From Fragilariopsis cylindrus CCMP1102 (Eukaryota > Bacillariophyta > Bacillariophyceae > Bacillariales > Bacillariaceae): a stretch of 64,000 nt of DNA. This document shows positions 1 to 14,179 of the stretch, in pieces. The translations under genes and the position numbers were made by a program. Position 1 is the stretch's first letter, and each line of letters begins with the position of its first letter. Location of the stretch: NCBI GenBank assembly GCA_900095095.1, contig FMBT01000355.1:124001-188000 (forward strand). Direction: 5' to 3'. Below the pieces are notes generated by a model. It saw nothing but the letters and a program-made list of their open reading frames with translations, was not told the DNA's origin and made no database searches.

Positions 1-271
1 CCAGTTATTTTTTTCTTCAATTTTGATTCAAATTTTGTCTCAAATCGAAAATATTATCAAATTCCACGTAGAATTCTACAGGCACGTGCAGTACTGAAAC
101 TGATTTCATAGGGGGTAGTCCACAAAATTTGAAGAATATTTTTTTCTACCGAACACTTAACAGATAAAATAAAAAAACTATAATATATCTCATTAGAGTA
201 CAACCCTGTCGCCATATCGATTATTCATGTACTACTATTATTCATTTATTTAAAATTTAATATCAACGACA

Positions 272-592
272 ATGGCGAAAAGAAAAGCTGATACCTGTAG
301 TAAACCTAGTAGGCGCTCAAAGCGTCTTCAAGATGCGAAGGAGAAGGAGAAGGAAAAGAAAAGGGCAGAAGAAGTGAAGATTACGGATTATATTTCATCA
401 GATGGAGGTCTAACATATGATAATATAATAATTCCAACAATCCCAACAGGAGTTTATCATCACCCAACCCACAATACTTTGGTCCAAACTAATATGGGTC
501 CGGTAATCTTATTAGCGTCGTCGTTAAGTACAAGACATACCGGTAATGGTCCAATCAACATACCAGTAGCAGGACAGTTACTGTATGAATGA
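272..592 (+). CDS. Small basic hypothetical protein
   Basis: A 106-residue open frame starting at an ATG in an A-rich leader. The first ~35 residues are strongly basic (KRK, RRSKR, then alternating K/E), like a nuclear-localisation segment or a short charged helix. The rest is uncharged with an IIIP-TIPTG-VYHHP stretch. I recognise no family. It stands alone, tail-to-tail with the gene that starts at 3017 on the other strand. Codon use does not prove coding; only length, the start context and the charged N-terminus support it. Confidence 0.35.
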   Translation: MAKRKADTCSKPSRRSKRLQDAKEKEKEKKRAEEVKITDYISSDGGLTYDNIIIPTIPTGVYHHPTHNTLVQTNMGPVILLASSLSTRHTGNGPINIPVAGQLLYE

Positions 593-900
593 AAAAGCAT
601 ACCGGTATGTACTGTACTAGCTTCTTCTACCCTCATTAAAACAGCATCATATGATCCTAGCATATCAATACACCACAATACAGAAAAAATCATCTCTATT
701 GATACTACTATTTTGTACTAATACTACTACTTATGCTCTTCTAGAGGTACGAAAAATGTGAAATATAAAATCGTTCTAATTTAGAGCTTTTCTATTCCAT
801 TTTTTTCTATGATTAATATTACAAGTAACTCCCCTAGGGATTTCTTTATTAAAACAAGTTACAATATTATCATTCCCAATCCCCATTTCCCTTCCTTTAT

Positions 901-3017
901 TTACGTATAGTCGTTTATTTCCCTTTCAATCTCATCTAAACCTTCTTGTAATGCCAACAACGGATCTATATCAGATGATACAATTGTATCATCACTAGAA
1001 TCGATACTTGTAGCAGAGAAAGAATCAATTGATGCAATAGATTCCGGGCTACTTCAAGATACCATGGGAGGGTTTAGAGTACCACCTACAATTGAAAGAA
1101 AGCAAGCACGACGTTAGTTTCCTGTTGAGTCAACAATTTTTTGACTTTGCGCTCTTGTTAATGGACCTCTCTTCTCCGTTTTGCCATTTTCTCCCTAGTA
1201 TCCATTGCAGTAGTGGCTTCAATAACTGCAGGAGGGCCATCAGTGAGTTGGAGACGAGGACCAGCTTCAGGAGAGCGAGGAGGAGGAAGAGTGATAGATG
1301 GGCTTTCTGACAAGTCATCATTGTCGTCAGTAACCATAGTTGTTACAATATCAGGTACAGTAGTTGCAGCTGCTGCAGCTGCCTTCTCCTCCGCCTCTGC
1401 AGCTTTTTCAGCATAAGCGTTTACAACAAAGGCATGCATTTCATCCTCTTTTCCTTCCGGATAAGCCTTCATAAGATGTGCAACCCAATCAGTACTCTTC
1501 TCTCCATATTTACAGAGCAATATTACCAACTGTAGGACAGTTTCTTCTCTTCCAACGAATGGCTTTAGAAATGCAATCACAGCATTTTTGTCTGAAACTA
1601 ATCCCCATCGAGCATTATAGAAATCAATCAACCGGTTTACAACATTCATATCAACATCATTGCCAGCTTTTTTCCCATCCGGATCTGACTTACCTGTATA
1701 ATAAAGAATGAGGAAGGAATACAAGTGAGAAGCATGCCAATATACAATTCAATTCAATTCAATTCAACTTCTAATTACCTAAATTGACATCTCTTTGAGT
1801 CACATCTAGAAGGTTCTCTTCGTCGCCTTCCATCTTCTGTTGGGTGATAATCTGAAGAACTTTTTCCTGAGCCCCCGGCGCCAATACCTCATCAACATCA
1901 AGATCATCAGCCTTGAGTGTCACTAACAAGATAGTAATTTCTGTGTTGGCCTTGGACATATCTTGTGGCAATTCAAATTCAAAGATAGCGTAGTCAACGA
2001 CACGTGTCTTCTTAGTATCCTTTTTGATCTCCTGTTTTCTATTGATATCATCTTGCAGGCTATCAATAACATCATGGTCTTCATCAAACTTGTGAGCTGA
2101 ACCGGCTGTTTGAAATGCAACCTGCTGTTTAGCACTCTTGAACCATTTTGGCCAGACCATTCCAAGTCTCAACTGTCGTGGATTCAACCAGATTAGTTCA
2201 CATTGCTTGAGAGAGATAGAAGAATGGGGTAGCAGTCGAATAAGGTTGAATTCCTTCTTTGTAGTAGTAAATCCACCCTCCATATCATCTTGTCGGATCT
2301 TCTTTTTCCATGAACCACGAAGAATAGGAACTGATATTCCTTCAAGCCGATGATCATCCAGTCCCAATCTTTTCGCAGAGTCGTTCAACTCTTCAATCGA
2401 GATGTTTCTTTCTGTACGTGGCTTCATAATGCTAGCGGGGGTGGTTGCTTTAGGCTTTTTATTTAGATTGAGTGGCATTGGAGGAGATTGTAGTTGTGAT
2501 GGTGTTGGTGCTGATTTTCGTTTTGCCGGAGATGGTGTGCAAAGAAAATGGGTTCCTTGAGGTCTTGATGATAGTGGAGGGATACCTGGATATATTGGCT
2601 CTTCTACTTCGACGTTGTCGTGTATAAGATCTTGTGCTAATTCTGCGAAAGTCTATTATCATTGTACAAACAAAAGTGAGACTTTAATTGGTGAAATCAA
2701 ATCAAATCAAATCAAATCAAATCAAATCAAATCATAAAGACAAATCAGTCAGTCCTTCTTACCTTTCCACGAGAATAGAACTGAGTGTTTGAATAAGTAG
2801 AATGAATAGGTACTAGTTGGTCGTAGTGCGTTTTGTATCCAGACTTTTCTGTATCAAATCCTTGCTGACCTTCTGTTTTACAAAAGATATAATAATAATA
2901 GCAGATTAATTTGTCAACTAAAGATAATCTAGTATACTGTACTTCAGCTGAATATGGTGAGTTAGTTAGTTTATTCCGTACTGTTATATGATTCTTCGAT
3001 CCTTTCGTTCTTCCCAT
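901..3017 (-). CDS. Uncharacterised multi-exon acidic/helical protein
   Basis: Exons are 3017-2763, 2652-1779 and 1693 downward; introns have GTAAG/TAG and GTAAT/CAG ends and frames join cleanly (FYSRGK-TFAELAQDL; DVNL-GKSDPDG). It starts MGRTKGSKNH, AT-hook-like and basic. The middle is an uncharacterised region (SWKKKIRQDD, WLNPRQLRLGMVWPKW). The last exon has a helical stretch (VVNRLIDFYNARWGL, QLVILLCKYGEKSTDW) and an Ala/Glu coiled segment. The frame stops at 1158, but a plausible acidic tail (SIASIDSFSATS ... DEIEREINDYT) is readable to a stop at 901, so the C-terminus is probably interrupted by small indels. Exon 1 may hide one more intron around 2870-2930. No known family recognised; function unknown. 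Confidence 0.55.
2697..2732 (+). repeat. (AAATC)7 intronic pentanucleotide repeat
   Basis: Seven tandem AAATC units inside the first intron of the uncharacterised gene at 901-3017. A neighbouring intron of that gene (1743-1767) holds (AATTC)n. Confidence 0.9.
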
Positions 3018-4044
3018 TGTCTGTATTGTCTGTACAGTTTGAAAGTTAAGTTCAAAAGAAAAGTGTGGTTTGTTGTTATTGTTGTTAGCTAGTCATGTAT
3101 GCAGTATTAGTGCTGTTGATTGCTTTTTTTTCTTTATACACGATACCACCGTGTTAAAAAACAATGCCACAACTCCTTCGGTTATTCACTACTTAAACAA
3201 ATGGGATAGAGATTTGTATGGGACCTGTCATAATGAATCGACTCCGAACATTATTCGAATGAGTCAAACACGCGATACATCGTGCTTTGTCACTGGTTTT
3301 ATGACCGTTATATTTAACGTCTTTACTCGTCTTGCTTGAAATGCAATCAAAAATTTGGACTAGGTATTTGGACCATTCGAATAAATTTTACCGTTAAACC
3401 GTTATTTAATTTAACGTTCCACATAAAAATTTATAAATATAAGTATAAGTGAAAATAAAAATAAAAGTATTAGTGTAGAAATAAATCTATTAGCGGACTG
3501 ATAAATCTATTAGTGGCTTATATATTTTTGTTTTTTTGTCCCCCAAATCAAATTCAATTGCCTTAAAAAAATATTTTGGTCGCAGAAGAAAAATTACCGG
3601 GCGCCCTCCACGCGCCAAGAATTAATTTAAATCCCGCGCGATCGTCAGTAAAGCCTTCAATCGCGGGCTCTCCAGTATGGCATACTGTACTTTATCAATC
3701 AGGGGAGGGGGGGGGAAGAGAAAAATAGCGTGCTCAATTTTGACGCGTCATCCATGCGCCACATTTGAATTCAAATTTTTCACGAGAATACATACCTTCG
3801 TTAAAGAAATGCTGAATGCGTTGTCAACATCTACAAGTATCTTTCACATCCTAACGACAACAACCAAATCAACAGCCAACGTTTGCAGATTGCTAGGTGG
3901 GATGTACGAGTAGCTTATACTCTTTATGACAAAGGAGAAGGAAGGTTGATATCATCTTTTCCAAACAAAAGCTATTCCACAGCGTAGCCGACGGACAGTA
4001 CTTCCATTATATTCGTTTCCAACGAAAGCGACAGAAAGAAAAGC
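3018..4044. other. Intergenic, divergent promoter region
   Basis: Lies between two divergently transcribed genes. It is AT-rich, with a GC-richer island near 3590-3700 (CGCGCC and CGCGCGATCG motifs) and a G9 run at 3707-3715. Short frames here start at TTG or are low in information; I see no supported gene. Confidence 0.5.
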
Positions 4045-6195
4045 ATGACGGTGCCATCATACATACGTCCTTCTTTACTGAAAAGACTCTTGCTCTTATT
4101 TTGTATTCTTGGTATTATTCAGTAACAATAACAGCATGGACCTCTGGAATGGTTCGCATATCCACATCATCGTCGACAAGGTCGATACTTCCTCAAACAC
4201 TTCTACGCATGTCTCCATCTTCCTCCCCCCAGTCACCACCTGATAAGCTACAACAACCACTGCAATAGAACAACACGGATATGCAACCCCTCTCATCATG
4301 GGCCCGAAGTCAGGGGTGGTCTTGGCCGATGGCATTCAACTTACGGAAGATACTCTGGTGATTGGAGTTTGAGTACTTCTAAAAGGTTTGAGCGGGGGCG
4401 TGCCATAATGTCTGTCCCGTCACATTTGATACTTAGTAGTGATGTTAACGATGATTCGTTCATGTGTAATGTTTATGCATGGATGGTGGAAATGGGAACG
4501 CAATCCCAACAAGATTACCTACCGGAGTATATGCTAGTGTACAAAATAATAAAGGAAGTGTATCTTGGTGAATTTTCACCATGGTACGCGTGGTTGCAAT
4601 GCCTACCTAGAACATTTTCAACAGGATTATATTTGGACGAATTAGAAAGGTATCAAGTAGAGCGCATGGCAGGAAAGTACGTACGATCTCAGGATTCTCA
4701 ATACCATGATTGTTTGAGTCTCATTCAAAAGCTGATATCTTCTCAAGGCACAAATGCTGATGATTTAATACCCACCGACTTTTATCAATGGATGATAGAA
4801 TTCCCTTACAACAATAACAACGACGATGATGACGAGGATTTATCTTTTGATAACCTAGTCCGGTGGGCTTTTACCGTCGTTTTTACTCGTAGTTGGAGAT
4901 CGCCAGATCGAAAGTATGCTCAAATTGTCCCGTTAGGAGATTTAGCTAATCACGATAGTCAACTTGCCAATCTACAACCTAGTTTTCATCAAAAAGACGG
5001 CGCCTTTCAATTCTATACAACCAATGACATCGATGTAGTGGAACCAACAAGTCTTGGAAACTTGTACTTATCATACGGGTTAAGCTACGCTCCGGCTCGA
5101 TATCTGGTTCTATTTGGTTTTTGTGACGTAACAGCAGCCTACATTGATGCACAACTTGATTTTTTGGAAGATGATGATAGTAGCGATGATAATTATAGTG
5201 GTATGGATGGTGGGAAATGGCCAACGACTCTAGATCCTTCTCAACTAGTAGTTTCTACTACAAATGGTGCCCTTTCAGAAGACGTTTGGATAGCATTTTT
5301 GTACAAGATCTTACAAGAAAACGATCCTGAGATGATACCCAAAATTCGGAAGGCATTTGCTGATGAAGATGACCACGACAGTGGAGATATGCTGTTAGAG
5401 CAGCTGCTAGAGACATGGGAATTGAAAATCGCGATGGAAATCGAAGCGTACTACCAACGATTAATGGAGACAGATTTTGCACCAATTATTGCGTCTGAGT
5501 ATGATCTAGCAGAACACCCGAACTTGAGCATGATCATAAATTACAACCTATTTATAAGAGACACTTATCTAAATGTGTTGAAACACGTCAATATCTTTAT
5601 AGCCCAGTCAATGGCATTTCAAGAAATATCTGATTCGGAAGGTAATAATGAAGAAGATAATGTCGATACCGCTGCCAAGCGCGCATCTTCCATTTTCGGT
5701 TTTCAAAATGATGTGTCCGAAATACTGGACGAACCCTCAAAAAATAGCTATCTGAGTGAAACATCCCTTAATACATTGAGGCCAATGGGAGATTTATCAT
5801 CTCAACAATCATTTTCTTCGTCAGATTCGACCTCTTCAAATCGAGAAAGGGCCTATTATACAAGCACCACTGATACATTAGGCGACATTTCTACCGAATA
5901 TTTCGAATCACAACCTGGTAGTTTCGATCAGACATCACAAGGAAGGATTGATGCGAATACCATGTACACACAAACTTTACCTTTGGATCAGAGAGGGAAT
6001 CCTAGACAAACGGAAGACGATTCGGATAATCAATTTGCAACAAACGACGGACAGGAGCAATCTCAAGGAGAGTCTACCGCTACTTATCAATTGCCGGTAT
6101 CTTCTAAATCATTAGAAACTGATACAAGTCCCAGTCAAGAAAACTATACGAGTACAACTGATCAAGAATTTGATACGTCCTACAATTCTAGCTAG
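4045..6195 (+). CDS. SET-domain protein, Rubisco LSMT/SETD3-like
   Basis: Putative protein-lysine or histidine methyltransferase. From 4369 an uninterrupted frame shows SET features: the RGRAIMSVPSHLILSS block, VPLGDLANHD (the P..D..NH element), and YLSYGLSYAPARYLVLFGF. A helical substrate-binding-like region follows (TWELKIAMEIEAYYQRL ... RDTYLNVLKHV), then ~150 Ser/Thr/Gln-rich residues. The true N-terminus is upstream in other frames: an ATG at 4045 gives a signal-peptide-like leader (SLLKRLLLLFCILG), and frame changes near 4126, 4273 and 4368, each one missing base, join through GVVLADGIQLTED to the SET core. The leader suggests secretory-pathway or plastid targeting, consistent with Rubisco-LSMT relatives, but the substrate is unknown. 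Confidence 0.75.
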
Positions 6196-7466
6196 AAGGA
6201 GAGGGGAATCCATGTGTAGCACCTTTTGCTACGAAGTATAAATGAAAAGCGAAATGACGATTGTAAATGATTCTTTGATAAGTTATATATCCTAGGCAAA
6301 AAATACTACATTGGATAACTCAAAATACGCAGCGTTCTCCGCGGAGAAGAATGTGGATGTTTTGAATTACGTGATACGTAGGTTCTTACTAGTTTTAAGC
6401 TAAACTTCAAAAGGGCTGCTATTGTTTTTATGGGAAAGAATTACTACACATTCCGAAAATCTTAATGTATACAGTAGTAATAATATGTAATTTTACCACA
6501 GGTTTTGCATTGTCCCCAACTCGGTTTATCCTGTACTGTTAGGATAGCAATCTTCTGTTTACCCTTTCCAACATCGATACTATGTCAAACAGCAATATTG
6601 TACAGCATGATTATGCAATACAACATACATCCCCTTCTTCTTACGGAACCTGTTATTGCAAACTTTCATCATGCAATCTTTCTGGACATTTTGACTATTG
6701 ACGTTAGTCAATGATGATTTTTACCATGATCTCGATCGGAACACTGTATACTACTAGCTAGTACCTTATAGGTAGAGCAGAAATACTGGCATGAATGCAG
6801 ACACCTAACCTGTCACATATATACTTAGAAAAATGGTTGAAACACATTTGACTGGAACCTGCCTAGTAGAAGTAGCCTCTTATAGTGAGATCTCCAAACA
6901 TCAAACTAACCAACAGTGACAACAAAAATTATACAAACAACAGAACCAACAACAAATCTTGCCTTGTTTTTCTGTGTCCATCATATTATTTGTAGTGTGT
7001 TGCTGTTGTTGTTGTTGTTGTTGTTAAATTCTCTCTCACACTGCCATCTTCTCACCCCATGTTCGCTGTGAGTAATCATGGTGCTAATTATATCAAACAG
7101 AAAGAAGAATACAAAATAACAAGCAGTTTCAGATCTAGTATACATTGATACTATCAACTGTGTAATATCTTTAACTTATATCCAACCTGTTTGAAATTCT
7201 CTATTATAATATCATTATGTACAGTATTCTAATAGAGTTTTTTCTATCAAAATCTGGTCCGTCCTTTTACCGTTTTTGTCTTGCCGCCGCACAAAATTTT
7301 CATTTGTTTTTTTTCGTTGTTAAATCGGATCCTCTAATTTACTCGACTCCAAATTCAACTCTTGGACTCCCTCTCTTGTTGTTTCATCGACACATACACT
7401 AGTACAACAAGAAAAGAAAGGGACGAATAAGATAATACAAAAGAAGAAAAATAAAACAATAAAATC
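6196..7466. other. Intergenic spacer
   Basis: No supported gene. It contains a 14-base perfect palindrome TTCTCCGCGGAGAA at 6335-6348, a GTT trinucleotide tract near 7003-7025, and otherwise AT-rich unique sequence. Confidence 0.5.
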
Positions 7467-8249
7467 ATGGCTACTTGTGTTTGTGTTTTTATTCCGAGGG
7501 AAGTTCCGGTGTTACAGGATCTATTAGTTTAGTTCAAAACCAAGAGGATAGTCCAACAGTTATTGAAGGACAAATTCGTGGATTAACTCCTAATCAAAGA
7601 CATGGAATTTCAGTTTGCACGTACGGAGATGCTCGGGATAGTTCTTCTTCGTGTGGACCTATCTTTAATCCATTTGGTAAGTAGTACGCATCATATTAGA
7701 TTTTTCGAAAACGTTAAGATGGTATGAAAGACGAATATACTATTATTATTATTATTATTATTATTTATTATTATTATTATTATATAACGGGAATGTGTGT
7801 GTTTTGTGACGAAGAAAATGAAACGAATAGGGACATACATTACTACTAGTACCGATGACAATTATTCTAACAAATTTTATTTCTAATCTTCTATTAATTA
7901 AATAATACTGTAAACAAAACAAAACTATTTTATATTACGATTTAAAAAATATAATAACAATTAATTAAAAGGAAAAACACACGGTTCTCCATCGGATGAT
8001 CCTGCATTAAGAATGGAAGGTGATCTTGGTAATATCACAGCTGATGCATCTGGTAATGCTACCATTAAAGTCGATGAATCAAATATTAAAATTTATGGAC
8101 CACATTCTGTAATTGGACGATCCATTATTATTTGTGCCGGTGCCGACGATGAAGGACGAGGTGGACATGAAAATTCTTTATCAACGGGAAATGCCGGTCC
8201 AAGAGTTGCATATGGTGTTATAGGATTATCGAATCCAACATCCGCTTAA
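7467..8249 (+). CDS. Cu/Zn-SOD-fold protein without copper ligands (CCS-like)
   Basis: Exons 7467-7676 and 7972-8249 (intron GTAAG...AAAAG) encode a ~150-residue SOD_Cu fold: [62 protein letters not shown] and [13 protein letters not shown]. The copper ligands are replaced: the HGFHVH site reads HGISVC, the bridging His of HFNP is Ile, and the His of VVHEKADD is Cys. The zinc His of the HGGP segment and the Asp of GDLGN remain; the other zinc His reads Met. The VIGRS...GRGGH stretch resembles domain 2 of copper chaperones for SOD, but no upstream metal-binding domain is visible. The start needs one extra T in T5 at 7486-7490, giving [12 protein letters not shown]. It is unlikely to be an active dismutase. 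Confidence 0.8.
7740..7786 (+). repeat. (ATT)n microsatellite in SOD-like intron
   Basis: About 15 TAT/ATT units inside the intron of the SOD-fold gene, with one interruption (TTTATT). Confidence 0.9.
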
Positions 8250-8582
8250 TAAAAAAAACAGTTATTTCAAATAAAAATTATTTTAAGTGTTAATTACTGT
8301 GCTATCACTATCATTTCCGTATTTTAACATATATTATAACAAACAAGTAATAATCTATAGGGGCTGTAAACCTTCTTCTCGTTTTTTACTAGGCAAGCTC
8401 CTTCGTTTACTGCTGTAGTAAGCGCTACTTATTGTAATTGGTGAAATATATTATACGAAGACTTGTTAAATCAAATAACAATCAACTATACGGTATCATT
8501 ATTTTATCTACTATATTTAGTTTTTGCAACTGCTTAGGACTTTATTCACGTATGTAATCCATGTTCTTTTCATTATCATTAG
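8250..8582. other. Convergent 3' intergenic region
   Basis: AT-rich 3'-end space between the SOD-like gene (+) and EF-Tu (-). AATAAA-like signals occur just after 8249; nothing else is seen. Confidence 0.5.
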
Positions 8583-10213
<1,631 letters not shown>

Positions 10214-11698
10214 GATATATGTATATATGTAAGATCTTGGTTCTTATCAGAACGAGGGTAGACTTTGAATCAGAGACACAGCCTAGTGAGAGGATCCAAT
10301 AAAGTATGTTTGTGTTGTAAACGTTGTTTTGTGTTTTGTAAATCTGACTCTATTTTTAAATGAAGGAAAAAAAAGGAAAAAAAAGGAGAGAAGGACAAAC
10401 AACACGGTCGAGGACAGACTACAAAAAGAAACTGTGAGTGTTTCAAGTATACAGTACAAGTATCTATCCACCATCAATCATCTACAGTATAGATAAATGT
10501 TCAATGTAGTGGTGACTAAATAGTAAAAGTCTCACATCTTTGTATGGAAGGGAATAATTCTACTATATAGTAGCAAAGTTTACTATCATCGCATCGCTAC
10601 TCCACATAATGACAGAAAGATCCTTGGGATGAATTCAAATTATAATATTATGCTGTTCATACAAAAAATAGGTGGTTCAATGATCCAAACATATTATGAA
10701 AGCCTTGATGATATGCAGTGGGTATGAGCTAACATAGTCCTAGATATAAATATTAGTAGTATGTACTACTTCCTCCAGCGAGCGCTAACTTTACCATGCA
10801 CTATCGCTTGGAATTATTATTACACGATAATAGCGCATTGTGCCTTAAAATCTTTGTAGAATCTTCGCTTATTCTTACTTTTTCCTACATTTTGCATTTT
10901 GTGGGTAGATTTTAAGGGTCTAAAGCGCTTTTCTTCCAAGCAATAGCGTGTGGTAAAGTTAGCGCTCGTTGGAGGAATCACTTTTCAAGTGACCATATCA
11001 TACATACATATTGAGTATCACAGCCTCTTCTCTCCTCATCAAAAAACCCAGTCCAACCTTAAAAAGATCATACACATGAATTTTTTAATTGATCATTGTG
11101 TGTGTTAGTTGTGCAGTGTTTCCTTGGCAAATATTGGTGTTGCCTCTTGTTTTTGCAAGGCTGACCTTACCTTACCTTACGTACCTACTGTATTATAATA
11201 TTATTATAACTGTACTCCTTCTGTGTACAACGATTTTGACACGTGCGCACGTATGAAAAAAATGTATTAAGAGAAGGACTTATCTAAAAATACAATTGTA
11301 CTTTAAAACTATTATTAAATAAGAATTTTACAGTACTTAGTTTTTCTTCCTCATTGTTCTCTCGATGTGTATGGTACTGGCGCTTCGCGACAATTTCGTG
11401 TACCAGTAGCTACGATTATTTTTTTAAAATAATTTTGTTAAATGGTTTCTCTGAAGTGCTTTTTCAGAATAACTATTTTGCTAGATTTTTATTAACACTA
11501 TTACCATATCCGTCGCACAACAGCCGTAGCCTGCATACAGTTAGTGGCCCTATTTTTGATTTACTAACTTGTGGCATTACGGTCGTAATCGATTCCTTCC
11601 GAACTGAAAACATAATATAATAATATAATATACTCTAATACTGTATAATATAATAACAATCGATCACTACGGGATTATTTCATAAACAAATTAAGAAA
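10214..11698. other. Intergenic spacer with inverted-repeat element
   Basis: Upstream space of two divergent genes. It holds the inverted repeat at 10771-10976 (listed separately) and an (ATAAT)-rich stretch near 11610-11655. The short frames around 11354-11620 lack any recognisable protein features. Confidence 0.5.
10771..10976. repeat. MITE-like inverted repeat (43-bp arms)
   Basis: The left arm 10771-10813 begins TCCTCCAGCGAGCGCTAACT, and the right arm 10934-10976 is its reverse complement with about five mismatches. The ~120-bp interior has a second, weaker complementary pair (GCGC...CCTTAAAATC against GATTTTAAGGG...GCGC), so the unit could fold into one long hairpin. No gene and no clear target-site duplication. 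The structure fits a non-autonomous DNA transposon of the MITE type; the class is unknown. Confidence 0.7.
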
Positions 11699-14179
11699 AT
11701 GAACGAACTTTTTTTCTCTGATGAAAAGTCAAGCACGACACGTCCGCATGATCACGTAAGTTATTCTATATTCGATTTCCTCTCCTACAATATCGCTACC
11801 GTATGTGGATGTCGTTAATGATTGATTGATTGATAATGCTGTGGCTGCTGCTGCTGTTGCTGCTGCTGTTGCTGCTGCTGCTGGTATTGTTCGGATCTTC
11901 AATCTATCTTAAATCATCACAGGAACACAAACAGACAACACACGAACACACACACACACACAACTCAATTGAATGCACTTTTTTGCTTTTATATATATTC
12001 GTCTTCCGTTTTTTTTATCATTTTTATTTGGACAACATTCGACATCGCATGACTATCACATGTATATCGCATCGATGATACAACCATGATCAATTTACAG
12101 GACGTGTTATGCGGTCGAGGAGGACATACAAACCATCATCCAGGAAACGAATGGTATGTTGTCATAATGTCATAATATGTAATGTATAATATAGTATTTG
12201 TACTTGTACTTGTACTTGTAAATGGGGTGACAGCATCGATTTGATTTGATTTGATTTGATTTGGTTCATTATACTCAAAAAACAGAAACTTATTCCTGTG
12301 TTTTATTTTATCTTGATATTTATTTTATTTTATACTACTATAATATAAAAATAAGGTTCCGACGATTAGTTCGAAGTAATCGTGGATTATATAATAGTTG
12401 TCCAAAACATACAAAGTTATTGGTGGCGAAGGCGATCGTACAAGCTGTTCATCAACAGGATCCACCGGGACGGTTTATTAAATTAGTAAATGGTGATGGT
12501 TTTACTGTGACATCAGATAGTATATGGAAACCGATTACAACTACACAGGCTATTAATAAAACCTCACAGACATTAAGAGAGAAAAATATTAAACGAAAAA
12601 CATACACCACCAGCAACAACAAAAGTAATAGTAATAATAATAGATCTAAAGATAATGATGGTATGAATAATATATAAATGATAGCAAGAAGAAAAAACAA
12701 CAGCAACAGCAACAAAATCATAATAGGCCTATGTCTGTTATATCAGCATCATCGGTGGGAAATTATGACGTTGAAGGAGGAGGAGGGCAAGGGCAAAAAC
12801 GCAAAACTAGTATCGTGACACCGGGTGTAGCTTCTTTTGTTGTAAACAATAACGATAACAATAACAAAAACTCCGATAATAGTAGAAGTAGTAGTAGTAA
12901 CAAACGAATGAGGGTTCAGAAAAAAGAAAGAGGAGGATCAGCATCAGCATCAGGGATTATTACGCGACGTGCATCGATCATCGATCCTCTACCTTTGCCA
13001 ACACAACCTTTGGAGGAACGCCAATCAACTTTATTTCGATTTTTGAATAATACCAGCATATTTGGTAGGGGAAACAACAGCAATAGCAACAGCAACAACA
13101 CAACAACATATAATGAGGATAATAATAATATTGATCCCATACCTCTTCCTGAAAATATTACTTCGCAAAACGGTAGTGGTAGTGGTAGTAGTGGTCAGCA
13201 AGGTCAGGATGATGTATTCGCCTTGAATTCGCAGCAAATTGTATCTGGTATGTTTAATTTTTCGCGTCCGGGTCAACAACAACAACAACAGCAACCAGGA
13301 TCGTTCCTTTCTTCCCAAGGTCAAGGTCCCATGGGAAGGATGACTGTTGAACAGTTTCGGGAATTACAGGTACAGAAACAACAGCAGCAGGTGCAGAAGT
13401 TTGCAGGTGGTCGTAGCGGTGATGCTGAAGAAGAGGATTTGCAAGAAATCTCGACACTCGGATTGCTGACAGATAATAACAGTAATAATGATAATGATAT
13501 TGTAGCTGGTGCCGCAGCTCCATCTACGAAAGGATTGACGTCTCAAGCGTCTGATTGGATGGCCTCGTTGTTCTCCGCGACGAACTCAAAGCCTGACGGT
13601 ACACCTCGTAGAAAATTTCCCCCGATCAACAATGGCAACAACAACGACGATGAAGATGGAGCTGCCATCCCACCTCCCCCTGGTGGTGTTGGTGGTGGTG
13701 GAGATCATGGCAACCCATCTCTGGGACGAAATGTTTCATCAACAATTTTTGGTTTGGTAGAGTCTCCCTCGTTGTTGTTGAATTCTCTCAAGTCAGGAAT
13801 ATCATCTATGTTTAGGGATCCGTTTGCGCCAATACCAGTAGTAGCGGTATCCTCTTCTACGCCGATGCGGCGATTTCCAAATAATGAGCAGCAGCACTTT
13901 GGCGGAAATGTTGCGAATAGAAATAATATCGGTGAAGAGTCGATTGGAAATCCTATCCTAGGTCAAGTGAGCGAAAAACGAGCATCTCTTCTAGATGACG
14001 TCGAAGATACACCGATGGAAAAGCAACTTCGGGAAAATGTTGTGAATGGAAATACTATCGGTGGTCGAGGGTTGGATAGAAACCCTATTCTAGGACAAGC
14101 GCGTGAAAGGCGACCATCTCTTCTAGATGACTTCGAAGATACGCCGATGGAAAAGCAACTTCGTAATGCCAAAAGATAA
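11699..14179 (+). CDS. DUF6824-domain protein with Q/N-rich tail
   Basis: Exons 11699-11755, 12101-12153 and from 12356. The junctions rebuild the diatom motif DVLCGRGGHTNHHPGNEW-FRRLVRSNRG, followed by LLVAKAIVQAVHQQDPPGRFIK. This domain is abundant in diatoms and is presumed nuclear or regulatory; its biochemical role is unknown. After the domain the frame ends at 12677, but the next frame is open from 12671 and runs to 14179 as a long disordered Asn/Gln/Ser-rich region, consistent with one base missing near 12672. The tail ends with two copies of a ~30-residue repeat (NPILGQ...RR.SLLDD.EDTPMEKQLR); a further RRESLLD lies past the stop near 14200. Intron 1 carries a CTG-rich tract and a CA repeat; intron 2 carries a GATTT repeat. 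Confidence 0.8.
12238..12262 (+). repeat. (GATTT)5 intronic pentanucleotide repeat
   Basis: Five perfect GATTT units in intron 2 of the DUF6824 gene. The same pentamer family (AAATC on the opposite reading) occurs in an intron at 2697-2732. Confidence 0.9.

Noticed and set aside
3070-3339. 89-codon frame with a hydrophobic start
   Set aside because: It begins at TTG, lies in a divergent promoter region, and has no recognisable motif or splice continuation.
3677-3913. 78-codon ATG frame upstream of the SET gene
   Set aside because: Runs through a G9 tract, no family features, and the SET gene has a better leader at 4045.
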